DNA from: an uncultured Planctomycetota bacterium
GTDB taxonomy: Bacteria; Planctomycetota; Planctomycetia; Pirellulales; Thermoguttaceae
Reading direction: 5' to 3'
DNA: 13,153 nucleotides
Assembly (NCBI GenBank): GCA_902797455.1
Contig: CADBTE010000450.1
Coordinates: 1-13,153, forward strand
Shown here: positions 7,242 through 13,153 of the stretch, one piece after another
How the letters are laid out: every line of letters starts with the position of its first letter
How positions within the stretch are numbered: position 1 is the stretch's first letter
The notes under the pieces: generated by a model
What the model saw: the letters and a program-made list of their open reading frames with translations, nothing else
Told to the model about the DNA's origin: nothing
Databases searched by the model: none
Translations under genes and position numbers: made by a program

Positions 7242-7269
7242 TTGCCAAAGGGCTCCCAGGTTATATATT
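7242..7269 (+). promoter_or_regulatory. Candidate sigma-70 promoter of the XylR-like regulator
   Basis: -35 TTGCCA (7242-7247, 5/6), 16-bp spacer, -10 TATATT (7264-7269, 5/6). Transcription would begin near 7276, about 90 nt before the ATG at 7367. The -35 box lies inside the inverted repeat CCCTT-GCCA-AAGGG (7239-7252), a plausible repressor or autoregulatory site. Confidence 0.55.
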
Positions 7270-7366
7270 CTACTTATTACGCTCGTGCGCGGGGGACGTA
7301 CTGGTTCCTTCCCGTACCCGCAGACCATAAGACCGGTACGATCGTTGAACTTAGAATTGACGCTGT

Positions 7367-8566
7367 ATGTCTAATCCGAAGCGAAGGCCGAAAATCGCCA
7401 TTGGCTTTAACCAGCTTACCAGTTACGCGGCCCGTGAACGTCTGCGCGGTATTCTCCGATACGAACGCCTCAACAGTCAGTGGGATTTCCTCCTGGACTA
7501 CCACACCCTCTCCATCCCCAGTTTCGACTACCAGATCGCCGACATCACCGGATACATCGGTGAGGAACGGCGCGATCTGACCGATCCGCTCATCGCGCGC
7601 GATGTCCCCTGCGTCTTCTTCGACCCCTCCCCGAGTTACATCAAGTCGTTCGGCTCTTACAGGCGCTACAGCTGTGTCAACAGCGACGGCCGCGCGATCG
7701 GCGTGATGGGGGCGCGCCATTTTCTCGGCCAGCATTTCAAAAATTTCGCCTTCATCGACAATATCGAAACCCACGATCCTTCCGTCTGCCACTGGTCGCG
7801 CCAGCGTCGTCTCGGGTTCGAGGAAGAACTGCGCCGCCGCGGCCATAAGTGCCATATTTTCGACTTGTCGAAGTTTGACCCGGTCGACCCCAAAAAGGCG
7901 TTTCGGGCGTGGTTCACCGCCCTCCCCAAGCCGGTCGGCATTATGATCACGACCGACGAGCGGGCGCAGGTCCTCCTGCGTTCCTGCCGCGAGCTGAATT
8001 TCGATGTTCCCGAACAGGTCTCGATCCTCGGGGTCGACAACGACGAACTCCTCTGCAAGTCGGCCGGCCCTTCCCTCTCGAGCGTCGACGTCGATAACTA
8101 CCGCGCGGGGTTCCTCGCCGCGGAGCTTCTCGACTCCCTGATCAAGGGGAAAATCCGCTCCCCACGCACGGTCAGCTATCCGCCGCTGATGGTGGTTCAG
8201 CGCCAAAGTACCGAGGCCCCCCAGTACGACGACCCGCTGGTCAACGATGTCCTCCTCCAGATTTGGTCTTCCCGCGGCTGCGGTTTCTCGATTCAGGAAA
8301 TCGCCGATCGGCAGCACGTCTCCCGCCGGATTTTAGAGGCGCGCTTCCGCGCTCAGACCGGCCGCTCGAGTCTCGACGAGATCCAGGAGGTCCGCTTGGC
8401 GTATATCTGCTCGCTGCTGCGCCGTTCCGAGAATACCATCGCCGATATTGTCAAAATGTGCGGATTCACCAGCCAGTGCTATCTGGCCCAATTCTTTAAG
8501 AAAAAGACGGGAAAGACGATGAGCGACTACCGCCGCGAAGTGCTCGGCGACGATTACCTCGCCTAA
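7367..8566 (+). CDS. XylR-like transcriptional regulator (sugar-binding domain + AraC HTH)
   Basis: Cytoplasmic, ligand-responsive DNA-binding regulator of 399 residues, the usual length for XylR-type proteins. Residues about 8-282 form a LacI/periplasmic-binding-protein-like effector domain. Recognisable blocks are VNSDGRAIGVMGARHFL (104-120), IMITTDERAQVLLRSC (192-207) and ILGVDNDELLC (220-230), followed by SSVDVDNYRAGFLAAELL. Residues about 293-392 are an AraC-type double helix-turn-helix. HTH1 is near SIQEIADRQHVSRRILEARF (308-327). HTH2 is near TIADIVKMCGFTSQCYLAQF (357-376), ending KKKTGKTMSDYRR. The family senses a sugar or sugar derivative and activates or represses catabolic genes. 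The ligand cannot be read here, so no symbol is given. Divergent from the oxidoreductase and upstream of the acyltransferase, it probably controls one or both. The ATG at 7367 has no Shine-Dalgarno. Confidence 0.9.
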   Translation: MSNPKRRPKIAIGFNQLTSYAARERLRGILRYERLNSQWDFLLDYHTLSIPSFDYQIADITGYIGEERRDLTDPLIARDVPCVFFDPSPSYIKSFGSYRRYSCVNSDGRAIGVMGARHFLGQHFKNFAFIDNIETHDPSVCHWSRQRRLGFEEELRRRGHKCHIFDLSKFDPVDPKKAFRAWFTALPKPVGIMITTDERAQVLLRSCRELNFDVPEQVSILGVDNDELLCKSAGPSLSSVDVDNYRAGFLAAELLDSLIKGKIRSPRTVSYPPLMVVQRQSTEAPQYDDPLVNDVLLQIWSSRGCGFSIQEIADRQHVSRRILEARFRAQTGRSSLDEIQEVRLAYICSLLRRSENTIADIVKMCGFTSQCYLAQFFKKKTGKTMSDYRREVLGDDYLA

Positions 8567-8598
8567 GCCCCCCCCTTGCGCGCGGGCTCTTCTTTTTT
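8566..8598 (+). terminator. Possible weak intrinsic terminator after the regulator
   Basis: A 5-bp stem, AGCCC (8566-8570) with GGGCT (8584-8588), encloses a 13-nt loop and is followed by the T-rich tract CTTCTTTTTT (8589-8598). The stem is short and the loop large, so termination may be partial. It overlaps the last base of the regulator's stop codon. Confidence 0.35.
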
Positions 8599-8621
8599 CC
8601 CCGCCGCGGCGCGGGAAAAGC

Positions 8622-8651
8622 TTGTCTTGCCGTCGGACGGTGTGTTATACT
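8622..8651 (+). promoter_or_regulatory. Extended -10 promoter of the acyltransferase
   Basis: -10 TATACT (8646-8651, 5/6) is preceded by TGT at 8643-8645, giving the extended form TGn-TATACT. A -35 candidate TTGTCT (8622-8627, 4/6) is 18 bp upstream. The predicted leader is about 70 nt before the ATG at 8729. The palindrome CCGTC-G-GACGG (8630-8640) sits between the two boxes. Confidence 0.55.
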
Positions 8652-8670
8652 TTTCTCTGCCGTCCGGCAA
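8628..8670. repeat. Repeated TGCCGTC motif with palindrome flanking the acyltransferase -10 box
   Basis: TGCCGTC occurs at 8628-8634 and 8658-8664, 30 bp apart (about three helical turns). The left copy continues into the perfect palindrome CCGTC-G-GACGG (8630-8640). The right copy forms GCCG-TC-CGGC (8659-8668). The ends also make a long inverted pair, TTGCCG (8627-8632) with CGGCAA (8665-8670). The -10 box lies between the copies. Reads as an operator pair; which protein binds is unknown. Confidence 0.45.
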
Positions 8671-8717
8671 AACCTAGGCGGCAATGATCGGCGGTACCTT
8701 AAACCCTTTTGACCTGC

Positions 8718-8722
8718 AGGAG
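8718..8722 (+). promoter_or_regulatory. Shine-Dalgarno of the acyltransferase
   Basis: AGGAG six bases before the ATG at 8729. This is the clearest ribosome-binding site in the window and it fixes the start. Confidence 0.75.
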
Positions 8723-8728
8723 TAATCT

Positions 8729-9877
8729 ATGTCCGCACCTGAAGTCACCCAAGCCGCACCGAAAAAACGTCTCGTCTCGCTCGACGCGATGCGCGGCGCC
8801 AATATGTTCTTTATCATGGGCGGATCGGGCTTAATCGCCCTGATCATGACCACCTTCTGGCCCGACGCCCCCTGGGCCCAATGGATCGCCGGCCAGATGG
8901 ACCACGTCGATTGGCACGGTTTCGCGCACCACGACTCGATCTTCCCGACCTTCCTCTTCATCGCCGGCTGCGCCTTCCCCTTCTCCTACGCCAGTCAGGT
9001 CGCCCGCGGCCGCTCGAAAGCGCGCATCACGGCAAAGGTGATCCTCCGCGGATTGATCCTGGTACTGCTGGGGATCCTCTACAACAACGGAATCCACTTC
9101 GATTTCGCGCACTTCCGCTACGCCTCGGTCCTTGGCCATATCGGCCTGGGATGGATGTTCGCCGCGCTGCTGTATCTGGCTTTCGGCGGTGAGAAGGGGG
9201 CCGGCGCCCGATGGTTTGTCCTGTTTCTCATCCTGATCGGTTACTGGATGATGCTGCGCTTCATTCCGGTTCCCGGCCAGGAAGGGGTCGACCCCTACTC
9301 GATGGCGGGGTGCCTGGTCAGCTACGTCGATCAGAAGTTCCTCCCCGGGGTACTCCATCAGGGGATCTTTGACCCGGAGGGGATTCTCTCGACCATCCCG
9401 GCGGTCGCCACGGCGCTGCTGGGTATCTTCACCGGCGAGTGGCTGCGCAGGAACGGGACCGATCAGGACGGATGGAATAAATTCGTTAAACTCGTGGTCT
9501 TCGGCGCCGTTTTTGTCATCCTCGGCCTGGTTTGGGACAAAACCTTCCCGATCAACAAGAAGCTCTGGACCAGCTCGTTCGTCTGCTTCGTCGCCGGCTG
9601 CGATATGATCGTCCTGGCCATCTTCTACGCCATTATCGATGTGGTCGGCTTGCGCCGCTGGGCGTTCCCCTTTGTCGTGATCGGCATGAACTCGATCACC
9701 ATCTACCTGGCGCAGCAGTTTATCAACTTCAGTTACACCCGCGATTACTTCTTCAAGAGCGTCATCGCGCTGGCCAGCGAGAAATGGCAGCCGATCCTCA
9801 CCTCCTGCGCGGGCATCTTCGTGCTGTGGTTCTTCCTCTATATGCTGTACCGCTACAAGGCGTTCTTCAAGGTCTGA
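8729..9877 (+). CDS. Polytopic membrane acyltransferase, NagX/DUF5009 (HGSNAT-like)
   Basis: Inner-membrane protein of 382 residues with about ten hydrophobic helices. It is related to the NagX / heparan-alpha-glucosaminide N-acetyltransferase group (DUF5009 in planctomycete and Bacteroidetes annotations). Family blocks: SLDAMRGANMFFIMGG (17-32), WHGFAHHDSIFPTFLFIAG (62-80, with W62, H63, D69, P73), FDPEGILSTIPAVATALLG (214-232), FPINKKLWTSSFVCFVAG (273-290), and GMNSITIYLAQQ (319-330). HGSNAT moves an acetyl group from cytosolic acetyl-CoA across the membrane to an amino-sugar; whether this relative does so, and on what sugar, is unproven. It has its own promoter and Shine-Dalgarno, follows the XylR-like regulator by 162 bp, and ends at a bidirectional terminator. 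Family assignment is solid; acceptor unknown. Confidence 0.85.
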   Translation: MSAPEVTQAAPKKRLVSLDAMRGANMFFIMGGSGLIALIMTTFWPDAPWAQWIAGQMDHVDWHGFAHHDSIFPTFLFIAGCAFPFSYASQVARGRSKARITAKVILRGLILVLLGILYNNGIHFDFAHFRYASVLGHIGLGWMFAALLYLAFGGEKGAGARWFVLFLILIGYWMMLRFIPVPGQEGVDPYSMAGCLVSYVDQKFLPGVLHQGIFDPEGILSTIPAVATALLGIFTGEWLRRNGTDQDGWNKFVKLVVFGAVFVILGLVWDKTFPINKKLWTSSFVCFVAGCDMIVLAIFYAIIDVVGLRRWAFPFVVIGMNSITIYLAQQFINFSYTRDYFFKSVIALASEKWQPILTSCAGIFVLWFFLYMLYRYKAFFKV

Positions 9878-9897
9878 TCCTTTTAGTCAGCGCGTGT

Positions 9898-9932
9898 AAA
9901 AAAAAGCGGAAAGGTGACTTTCCGCTTTTTTT
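9898..9932. terminator. Bidirectional intrinsic terminator between convergent genes
   Basis: Perfect 8-bp stem GCGGAAAG (9906-9913) / CTTTCCGC (9918-9925) with loop GTGA. It is flanked by eight A (9898-9905) and seven T (9926-9932). The A and T runs pair too, so the structure gives a hairpin plus U-tract in both directions. It serves the acyltransferase (ends 9877) and the TolC-family gene (ends 9959 on the minus strand). Confidence 0.92.
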
Positions 9933-9958
9933 ATTCCCGTTGTCTTCGCTTGGGGGCT

Positions 9959-12847
9959 TTACTCCTGTTCGGCCACCAGCGCCGCGCCGGGCGCGGCGGG
10001 GGAATTCATCGCCACCGGAAGAGAACCGCTTCGGCGGGTCGACTCGGCGGGGACACCGGTATTATTTTCCTGCGCCGGGGTAATTCTCCGAAGCGCGTCG
10101 CCGTCAAGACCGCCGGTCAGCTGCTCGACCGGACGCAGCTGGTTCATTCCGGCCAGCTCATCCTGAGTGACCACCTGCAGCCGCGCGCGGGAGGAGAGCA
10201 GTTCGCTGTTGATCTTCCCCGGATCGATCCAGCGGCCCCGCTCGTCGATCTCGAACAGCCCCATCTGCAGCAGCAGCGCCATTCTCTGAACCTGGTACTC
10301 CAGCCATGTCGTCATAAAGGTGTTCTGGCTGTTGAGCAGCGTATTGAGCGCCTCGACCAAGTCGCGCGCCGAGGTATCGCCGACCGACCGGCTGGCGCTG
10401 GTGGCGGGTTTCGACAGCTTCAGCTGCGCCTGGTGAACCTGAATGACCGCGACCCGGACCGACTCGCGTTTGAGCTCCAGGTCGAGCTGATTGCGGTGAA
10501 TCTCGCGCAGCGTGCGGCGCAGCTGCATTTTGACATTATCGACATAGGTGTAGTACGAACGGCGCGCCTGGTCGTAAGAAATCAGCGCCCGGCGGTAGCT
10601 GTTGCGCTCCAGCAGCCGGGTCAGCGGCGCGTCGAACTCGACCGAGGCGTTCATACTGGCCCCCTTCGCGCTGAAGTTCACCGGGTTCTCCCCTTCGCTG
10701 CGGATATTGCCCGAGATACTGACACTTAAGTCCCCTTTGAGCTGATTGGCGACGATCTCGATATTGCGCCAGGTATCGACCAGTTCGCTGCGGGCGTTCA
10801 TCCAGTCGAATCGGTTCTCGCGGGCCATTTCGATCGCCTCGGCCGGGTCGATATCGACATCCGACAGCTCCACGGTCTCGAGCCGAATCCGGGTCTGAAC
10901 CAGCCGGAAGGTCGTCATCTTCTCGGCCAGGGCCGACAGACAGTTGCTCACCCAGTAGCGGTACGGCTCGCGGATATCATAAGACTTCCCTCGGGTGGTG
11001 TCCTCCCGGGTGACACGGCCGACCCGCAGCGCGTCGTCGGTCACCTCCTCGGAGAGGTTGTCCTGGTCGAAGATATCTTCCATCCGGAGCTTATTGATCA
11101 GATCGACCGTATCGACGTCGAACGGGGAGGCGTTGGGATTCTCCCGCGTTTCGACGATCATCCGCGCCAGTTCCTGGGGCGAATAGCGCCCGATGGTCAG
11201 GTCGATCAGCCGGAACAGATCCCCGATCTCCTCCTTCACGTCGTAGTAGTCCGACTGAATCCGCGCGATTCGATCCTTCAGAACCTCGGCGTCGCAAATC
11301 GAGCTGTCGACCTCGGGGAGCTCCTCGGCAAGGCGTTTCCTGAGCGACTCCATCGCCGAGACGCGGCCCGGGATCGAATCCTCCAATCGCTTGAAATCCT
11401 CGGCGATCTCTTGATCTCCCACCTCGAGCCCCTTATGGAATTCCTTGATCTGCCCCATCACGTCATCCGGAACCGGCATCTCGCGGTTGTGCAGGATTTT
11501 AATCTGGTCGTTGAGCCGATCGTAGAGGTCGGTCATCGTCGGCGACATCAAGGTGAATTGATCGAGCAGACTGTCTTGGATCGTGACCTGCGCCACATCG
11601 GGAGGCAGCCCGATCGAGATCAGATAGCTGTCGATATTGCTTTCGTAGTTGTATTTCAAGCTCATCAGGGTACTTTGTCCGCTGAGGAACTGCGAGCGGA
11701 CCTGCTCGACCTGGAGACTGTTGCTCAGTTTCCCCGCCTTGAAATATTCCTCGTACTGATCGAGGTTCTCGCGCAGCGACTGCACCTGCGACTGCTGGTT
11801 GCGGATCTGAACCTGACTGGAAAGAAGGCCGTAGTACCCGCCGCGCGACACGCTCGAGATATTCCTCGAGGGGTACCCCCCGGCCGACGGCGCGCTGACG
11901 GCGTACGATCCGGTGAGGACGCCGACGTAGAACCCCTGCTGGTAGAACGCCAGCTGCCGAACGTTGGCCAGAAGCCGGCGTTCCGACTTGGTCAGGTTCT
12001 CCAGAACGATCTGCCGGCCGGCGTTGCGCAGAAGCGGCTGGGTAATGCTGTAGCCGAGGGACGTGATCGGATTGAACGACTGTTCACCGTTGGGCCCGAA
12101 GGTCCAGACCATCGTGTTGGCGATGCCGACGACAATATCGGCGCCGGTCGCCAGGTGACGCCTGACAGCCGCGTTGCTGCCGATATCGTTGGTGAGCGTC
12201 GAGACCGAATCTTTCCGGAAACCTCCGTAGTTGTTGTACAGCAGCGACTCGCCGCCGTAGAATTTTGTATCGAAAGCAAAGCGTTCCGCCGTCACTTCGA
12301 GCGCGGACAGATAGACATTTTCCAGCGCCGTGCGGTAGGCGGGGGAATGGAGAAGTGCCAGATCGAAGATCGTATCCTGATCGAGGACGACCTTCCCCTC
12401 GCTGTTGACCGGCAGCGAGGCGTACCAGTTCGGGTTTTCGACCGTATCGGTAAAGCCGTTGTTGTTCCACTTGGCGCTCCCCCTCTTGCCGTCGACACAC
12501 TCCATCAGCCGATGTGCCAGCGGATCGTCGACCGGCTGCGGCAGCAGGTCTTTATCGTAGACATTGGCGTAGCGGGAGCAGCCGCTCTCTTGGAGGGTGA
12601 AATCGTTCATCTCCCAGAGGCGGTCGGGTTCGTCGACCGAATTGAGGAGGTTATAGACCTCGTTATCGGCCGCCATCCGGTATTTTTGCCGCGTGCATCC
12701 GGCCGAGGGGATCAGCGCCCCCAAGCCAAGCAGCGCGCAGACAAGCGGCCAAACGCGGCCGCGGCGCCGGCCGGCGCGTTTGAGCGGTGATTGTTCCGAA
12801 CTTACCCGCAGTTCGAAGATCGGTTGTCCAAATCGATGAAAGGCCAT
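9959..12847 (-). CDS. TolC-family outer-membrane efflux lipoprotein, enlarged
   Basis: Predicted outer-membrane channel subunit, trimeric by analogy with TolC, with 962 residues against 493 in E. coli TolC. A basic n-region (RAGRRRGR, 24-31) and hydrophobic core (32-47) lead to a lipobox with Cys51 (PSAGC). The first outer-membrane-efflux repeat spans about 155-435, with ALLHSPAYRTALENVYLSAL, then strands (GADIVVGIANT, SLGYSITQPLLRNAG) and long helices. An insertion of about 215 residues (435-650) is rich in charged helices and likely coiled coil. The second repeat (about 655-870) contains AIEMARENRFDWMNARSELVD and a helix pair ending LEYQVQRMALLLQMGLFEID. The tail 880-962 is low-complexity and probably periplasmic or disordered. 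A GAGGA Shine-Dalgarno 6 nt before the ATG supports the start. No adaptor is adjacent; the only one in the window is ybhG. Confidence 0.9.
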   Translation of the reverse strand: MAFHRFGQPIFELRVSSEQSPLKRAGRRRGRVWPLVCALLGLGALIPSAGCTRQKYRMAADNEVYNLLNSVDEPDRLWEMNDFTLQESGCSRYANVYDKDLLPQPVDDPLAHRLMECVDGKRGSAKWNNNGFTDTVENPNWYASLPVNSEGKVVLDQDTIFDLALLHSPAYRTALENVYLSALEVTAERFAFDTKFYGGESLLYNNYGGFRKDSVSTLTNDIGSNAAVRRHLATGADIVVGIANTMVWTFGPNGEQSFNPITSLGYSITQPLLRNAGRQIVLENLTKSERRLLANVRQLAFYQQGFYVGVLTGSYAVSAPSAGGYPSRNISSVSRGGYYGLLSSQVQIRNQQSQVQSLRENLDQYEEYFKAGKLSNSLQVEQVRSQFLSGQSTLMSLKYNYESNIDSYLISIGLPPDVAQVTIQDSLLDQFTLMSPTMTDLYDRLNDQIKILHNREMPVPDDVMGQIKEFHKGLEVGDQEIAEDFKRLEDSIPGRVSAMESLRKRLAEELPEVDSSICDAEVLKDRIARIQSDYYDVKEEIGDLFRLIDLTIGRYSPQELARMIVETRENPNASPFDVDTVDLINKLRMEDIFDQDNLSEEVTDDALRVGRVTREDTTRGKSYDIREPYRYWVSNCLSALAEKMTTFRLVQTRIRLETVELSDVDIDPAEAIEMARENRFDWMNARSELVDTWRNIEIVANQLKGDLSVSISGNIRSEGENPVNFSAKGASMNASVEFDAPLTRLLERNSYRRALISYDQARRSYYTYVDNVKMQLRRTLREIHRNQLDLELKRESVRVAVIQVHQAQLKLSKPATSASRSVGDTSARDLVEALNTLLNSQNTFMTTWLEYQVQRMALLLQMGLFEIDERGRWIDPGKINSELLSSRARLQVVTQDELAGMNQLRPVEQLTGGLDGDALRRITPAQENNTGVPAESTRRSGSLPVAMNSPAAPGAALVAEQE

Positions 12848-12853
12848 AGTGTT

Positions 12854-12858
12854 TCCTC
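12854..12858 (-). promoter_or_regulatory. Shine-Dalgarno of the TolC-family gene
   Basis: GAGGA on the minus strand, 6 nt before the ATG at 12847. It supports a start that leaves an unusually long 30-residue n-region before the signal-peptide core. Confidence 0.7.
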
Positions 12859-12873
12859 ACGCGGTGAATTGTT

Positions 12874-12900
12874 CCCACCCGTTTTTTAAACGTCAGTGGG
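12874..12900 (-). other. Hairpin in the TolC-family mRNA leader
   Basis: Outer stem CCCAC/GTGGG (12874-12878 with 12896-12900). Inner stem CGTTT/AAACG (12880-12884 with 12888-12892), with a small internal bulge. It ends 16 nt upstream of the Shine-Dalgarno. It may be a translational control element, or simply chance pairing. Confidence 0.35.
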
Positions 12901-13125
12901 GTACAAGGGTGGCGAAGGCGAATCTTTCCACACGCCGCGCGAAACCCGCCAACGGGTGACCTGTCTTTGAGGAAACGGGATACCAAGGACAGACGGCGGG
13001 CCCGCCCAGACTACAGCGGGGCCGCGGCGTGTTAAAATGTATCGGTTGTTAGGATTGTTTGGGTTTATCGGTTTTTGAGGAATATTCGGATAAAAACAGC
13101 GAAAAGTCTCCCCATCCTCGTTTTT

Positions 13126-13144
13126 TTGACAGAGTGAATTGACA
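13126..13144 (+). promoter_or_regulatory. Tandem consensus -35 boxes at the right edge
   Basis: TTGACA occurs perfectly at 13126-13131 and 13139-13144, 13 bp apart. The first has no -10 at the right distance. The second would need a -10 near 13161-13167, outside the window. They suggest a rightward promoter for a gene beyond the edge, divergent from the TolC-family gene. Confidence 0.3.
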
Positions 13145-13153
13145 ATCCGCACC

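Larger units (their letters stand above)
6856..7366. other. 511-bp divergent intergenic regulatory region
   Basis: No credible gene is seen here. The open frame at 6916-7146 (76 codons) has low-complexity composition and no recognisable domain. The segment 7080-7130 is strongly A+T-rich compared with the flanks and contains TATCGATA (7096-7103). The region holds candidate promoters for the minus-strand oxidoreductase (6915-6943) and the plus-strand regulator (7242-7269 and an extended -10 at 7122-7130), plus operator-like repeats described separately. Its length is unusual next to the 3-80 bp gaps elsewhere in the window and fits a shared control region. Confidence 0.7.
12848..13153. other. 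Leader/intergenic region upstream of the TolC-family gene
   Basis: 306 bp without a convincing gene. The minus-strand frame through 12886-13152 (88 codons) has no recognisable domain. The region is dense in inverted repeats: 12874-12900, 12944-12957, 12961-12992, and the perfect palindrome GGCGGG-CCCGCC (12995-13006). TATCGGTT occurs at 13040-13047 and 13066-13073. No convincing minus-strand -10/-35 pair was found. Two plus-strand TTGACA boxes lie at the right edge. Confidence 0.6.

Noticed and set aside
7277..8317. 346-codon minus-strand open frame opposite the XylR-like regulator
   Set aside because: It is antisense, with no domain, and biased by the GC-rich third positions of the real gene.
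8599..8620. Hairpin CCCGC/GCGGG flanked by T and A runs, considered as a terminator
   Set aside because: The T run is on the 5' side and the A run on the 3' side in both directions, so there is no U-tract after the stem.
11411..12790. 459-codon plus-strand open frame opposite the TolC-family gene
   Set aside because: It has no recognisable domain, and its composition (rich in R, D, V, H) is typical of the mirror frame of a GC-rich gene. The minus-strand gene has signal peptide, lipobox, Shine-Dalgarno and family motifs.
13010..13040. TAAAAT at 13033-13038 considered as a plus-strand -10 box
   Set aside because: No -35-like hexamer lies 16-18 bp upstream.
12886..13152. 88-codon minus-strand frame upstream of the TolC-family gene
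   Set aside because: The Asn/Pro-rich stretch comes from a short DNA repetition, no domain is seen, and it reads through hairpins of the leader.
1..13153. CRISPR arrays, tRNA/rRNA genes, insertion sequences, attachment sites
   Set aside because: No regularly spaced repeats, cloverleaf-like segments, transposase motifs or terminal inverted repeats were seen on either strand.

Overview
The window reads as a GC-rich chromosomal segment of a Gram-negative-type bacterium, most likely a planctomycete. That assignment is an inference from gene content: a Tat-exported Gfo/Idh/MocA oxidoreductase, a XylR-like regulator (sugar-binding domain plus AraC-type DNA-binding domain), a NagX/DUF5009-type membrane acyltransferase, and a 962-residue TolC-family lipoprotein about twice the length of E. 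coli TolC. There are no RNA genes, CRISPR arrays, insertion sequences or phage genes. Genes fill nearly all of the window.

Left part (1-5356, + strand): a terminator of an upstream gene lies at 1-31 and a sigma-70-like promoter at 71-99. They are followed by a tight four-gene operon matching E. coli ybhGFSR gene for gene: periplasmic adaptor (ybhG), double-ATPase (ybhF), and two ABC-2 permeases (ybhS, ybhR). Together these form a complete tripartite-type exporter apart from the outer-membrane channel. The double ATPase is asymmetric: half 1 lacks the H-loop histidine and half 2 lacks the LSGGQ serine-glycine core. This predicts one canonical and one degenerate ATP site.

Middle part (5374-9877): a minus-strand Tat-exported oxidoreductase and a plus-strand XylR-like regulator diverge from a 511-bp intergenic region. 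That region holds candidate promoters for both genes, a 10-bp-period direct repeat over the oxidoreductase -35 box, and a palindrome over the regulator's -35 box. Downstream of the regulator is a polytopic acyltransferase with its own extended -10 promoter and an embedded palindrome. The layout suggests a small carbohydrate-related locus, but no substrate can be read from sequence.

Right part (9898-13153): a bidirectional hairpin terminator separates the acyltransferase from a convergent minus-strand TolC-family outer-membrane lipoprotein gene. That gene has a hairpin-rich leader of about 150-300 bp. The adaptor's hairpin tip carries a TolC-docking-like motif, so YbhGFSR probably uses a TolC-type channel. 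Whether it uses this one is open, because the two loci are 4.6 kb apart and in separate transcription units. Two consensus -35 boxes at the right edge point to a gene starting outside the window.

I do not see a clearly novel multi-gene system. The best leads are the asymmetric ATPase, the enlarged TolC-family protein, and the operator-like repeats around the oxidoreductase, regulator and acyltransferase promoters.
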